Assembly (NCBI GenBank): GCA_003455605.1
Contig: DMQR01000061.1
Coordinates: forward strand, 1-8,273
Length of the DNA: 8,273 bases
Direction of reading: 5' to 3'
Origin: Cryomorphaceae bacterium
GTDB lineage: Bacteria; Bacteroidota; Bacteroidia; Flavobacteriales; Schleiferiaceae
Of the stretch, positions 7,357 to 8,273 are shown piece by piece. The position numbers and the translations under genes are program-made. How positions within the stretch are numbered: the stretch's first letter is position 1; each line of letters starts with the position of its first letter. The notes beneath the pieces are model-generated. The model saw only the letters and a program-made list of their open reading frames with translations. It was not told the origin of the DNA and made no database searches.

Positions 7357-7866
7357 ATGAAGCTACGTCTTTTCCATATCATCATCGCCGCCCTACTTAG
7401 TGTGCCGACTATGGCACAGCGATATGGCGTCGTAGATACGGAATACATCCTGGCGAACATGCCGGAATACGAGCAGGCCAAAAGCCAGATCAATAAGCTC
7501 AGTGAGCAATGGGCAGGAGAGGTGAGCGCACTTCAGAGTGAACTGCAAAGTTTGAAAGATGCACTGGCGGCGGAGCGCATATTGTTGTCGCCAGATAAAT
7601 TGACCCAACGTGAAAAAGCCATTCAAGAAAAAGAAGATGAGGTCATTGTCCTACAGCAAAGATATTTTGGACCAGAAGGTGAGATTTTTGCGAAGCGCGC
7701 CCAGCTCGTCCAACCCATTCAGGATAAAGTCTTCGGAGCTGTCCAGGCATTAGTAAATAAAAGGAAATTAGACCTAATTTTGGACAAAAGCGCGGACAGT
7801 GGTGTTCTCTTTGTGGATAGAGAGAAAGACTACAGTGACGAAGTTTTAAATAGTTTAAAGCGATAA
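7357..7866 (+). CDS. OmpH/Skp family periplasmic chaperone, copy 1
   Basis: A 169-residue secreted protein of the OmpH (Skp) family, a trimeric holdase that escorts unfolded outer-membrane proteins across the periplasm to BAM. A signal peptide spans 1-20 (Pro-Thr-Met-Ala then Gln21). The mature protein opens with the family's first strand Tyr-Gly-Val-Val-Asp-Thr-Glu-Tyr-Ile-Leu (23-32) and Met-Pro-Glu-Tyr (35-38), passes through a long charged helical region with coiled-coil character (about 39-130), and returns with the closing strand Leu-Asp-Leu-Ile-Leu-Asp-Lys (138-144) and Val-Leu-Phe-Val (150-153). A TTG at 7255 in the same frame would extend it into bamA and destroy the signal peptide, so the ATG at 7357 was chosen. 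The 19-base gap from bamA shows no Shine-Dalgarno. It differs clearly from the next ompH copy, so the pair is an old duplication. Confidence 0.92.
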   Translation: MKLRLFHIIIAALLSVPTMAQRYGVVDTEYILANMPEYEQAKSQINKLSEQWAGEVSALQSELQSLKDALAAERILLSPDKLTQREKAIQEKEDEVIVLQQRYFGPEGEIFAKRAQLVQPIQDKVFGAVQALVNKRKLDLILDKSADSGVLFVDREKDYSDEVLNSLKR

Positions 7867-7878
7867 AATAAAAAAACA
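7867..7878 (+). promoter_or_regulatory. A-rich translation initiation region of ompH copy 2
   Basis: The 12 bases between the two ompH genes are almost pure adenine (10 A, one T, one C), with no Shine-Dalgarno. Bacteroidota often initiate from A-rich, unstructured leaders rather than from Shine-Dalgarno pairing, and such sequence is known from highly expressed genes in the group. This is the only junction in the operon with such a leader, suggesting that copy 2 is translated more strongly than copy 1. This is inference from composition. Confidence 0.45.
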
Positions 7879-8273
7879 ATGAAAAGAGTAATACTCGTAC
7901 TTGCCTTGACTCTCGGCCTTGCTGGAACCGCTACGGCGCAGCAAAAAGTAGGTCACATCAATGTAGATGAGTTGTTGGCTGTTATGCCTGAGACAAGCAC
8001 CGCAGAAGCTGAGATTCAGAAATACGCGGAGCAATTGGAGGGGGATCTTGCTGAAATGCAGCAAGAGTACACGACCAAACTACAAAACGCTCAAGCAAAC
8101 CAAAATACTTGGACACAATTACGTCTTCAAAAGGAAGGTGAGGAATTGCAAGCGATGGAGCAACGCATGATGGCGTTCAATCAGAGTGCGCAGCAAGAAT
8201 TGCAGCGCAAGCAGATGGATTTGATGCTTCCAATTATTGAGAAGGCTCAAAACGCAGTAAACAAGGTGGCAAA
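7879..8273 (+). CDS. OmpH/Skp family periplasmic chaperone, copy 2 (3' end outside window)
   Basis: An open frame from the ATG at 7879 to the window end, 131 codons plus two bases, with no stop. The N-terminus is a clear signal peptide (Lys-Arg at 2-3, hydrophobic core 4-15, Ala-Thr-Ala then Gln21). The mature part starts with Lys-Val-Gly-His-Ile-Asn-Val-Asp-Glu-Leu-Leu (23-33) and Met-Pro-Glu-Thr (36-39), the same layout as the preceding gene. A Gln/Glu/Ala-rich helical region with coiled-coil character follows, and the helix that normally leads to the last strand has begun by residue 120. This is the standard OmpH/Skp plan, a periplasmic holdase for outer-membrane proteins. It lies 12 bases after copy 1 and is surely in the same transcript. 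The C-terminal strand and any tail cannot be seen. Confidence 0.9.
   Translation, partial: MKRVILVLALTLGLAGTATAQQKVGHINVDELLAVMPETSTAEAEIQKYAEQLEGDLAEMQQEYTTKLQNAQANQNTWTQLRLQKEGEELQAMEQRMMAFNQSAQQELQRKQMDLMLPIIEKAQNAVNKVA

Noticed and set aside
7852..7859. TAGTTTAA before ompH copy 2 as an internal promoter
   Set aside because: It misses two of the six fixed consensus positions, including the final G, and has no TTG at the right spacing.
1721..8273. A new defence, mobile or secondary-metabolite system in the operon
   Set aside because: Every gene belongs to a recognisable housekeeping or envelope family in an order known from Bacteroidota; no nuclease, recombinase, toxin or repeat structure is present.

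Overview
The window looks like a chromosomal housekeeping segment of a member of the Bacteroidota, most likely a Flavobacteriales relative. The case rests on several points. PdxJ, the CBS protein and BamA carry sequence variants I know from that phylum. A DUF6089 envelope gene sits between nadK and uppS. Signal peptides end in A-Q or G-Q. Shine-Dalgarno motifs are absent before most starts, and the one clear intergenic region carries promoter motifs of the Bacteroidota type (TAnnTTTG). Base composition is even across the window. I see no mobile element, tRNA, rRNA, CRISPR array or sign of recent transfer, and no gene-free stretch longer than about 40 bases.

Left part (1-1681): the 3' end of a DUF2141-family gene reads rightward and meets, at a shared TTAA, a leftward two-gene unit. 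That unit is pdxJ (pyridoxine 5'-phosphate synthase) followed by an alpha/beta hydrolase of the YbfF type whose start overlaps the pdxJ end by 10 bases.

Centre: a 39-base divergent intergenic region (1682-1720) separates pdxJ from a long rightward unit. Each strand has a perfect TAnnTTTG motif close enough to its start codon to suggest very short or absent 5' leaders.

Right part (1721-8273): a tightly packed rightward operon of CBS-domain protein, nadK, DUF6089 protein, uppS, bamA, ompH/skp copy 1 and ompH/skp copy 2 (cut by the window end). Junctions are, in order: 1-base overlap, 0 bases, 23-base overlap, 4 bases, 19 bases and 12 bases. From uppS onward the genes make up an envelope module. 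UppS makes the C55 lipid carrier precursor for peptidoglycan and surface glycans, BamA inserts outer-membrane barrels, and the two OmpH/Skp proteins are periplasmic holdases for barrel proteins in transit. DUF6089, itself a predicted exported barrel-like protein, fits that theme but has no known function. The CBS/NadK pair at the front links the module to NADP supply.

This gene order is, to my knowledge, widely conserved in Bacteroidota, so I do not claim a new system. The points most worth a second look are the compact divergent promoter pair, the CBS protein coupled to NAD kinase, the DUF6089 gene that overlaps uppS, and the two dissimilar OmpH copies.
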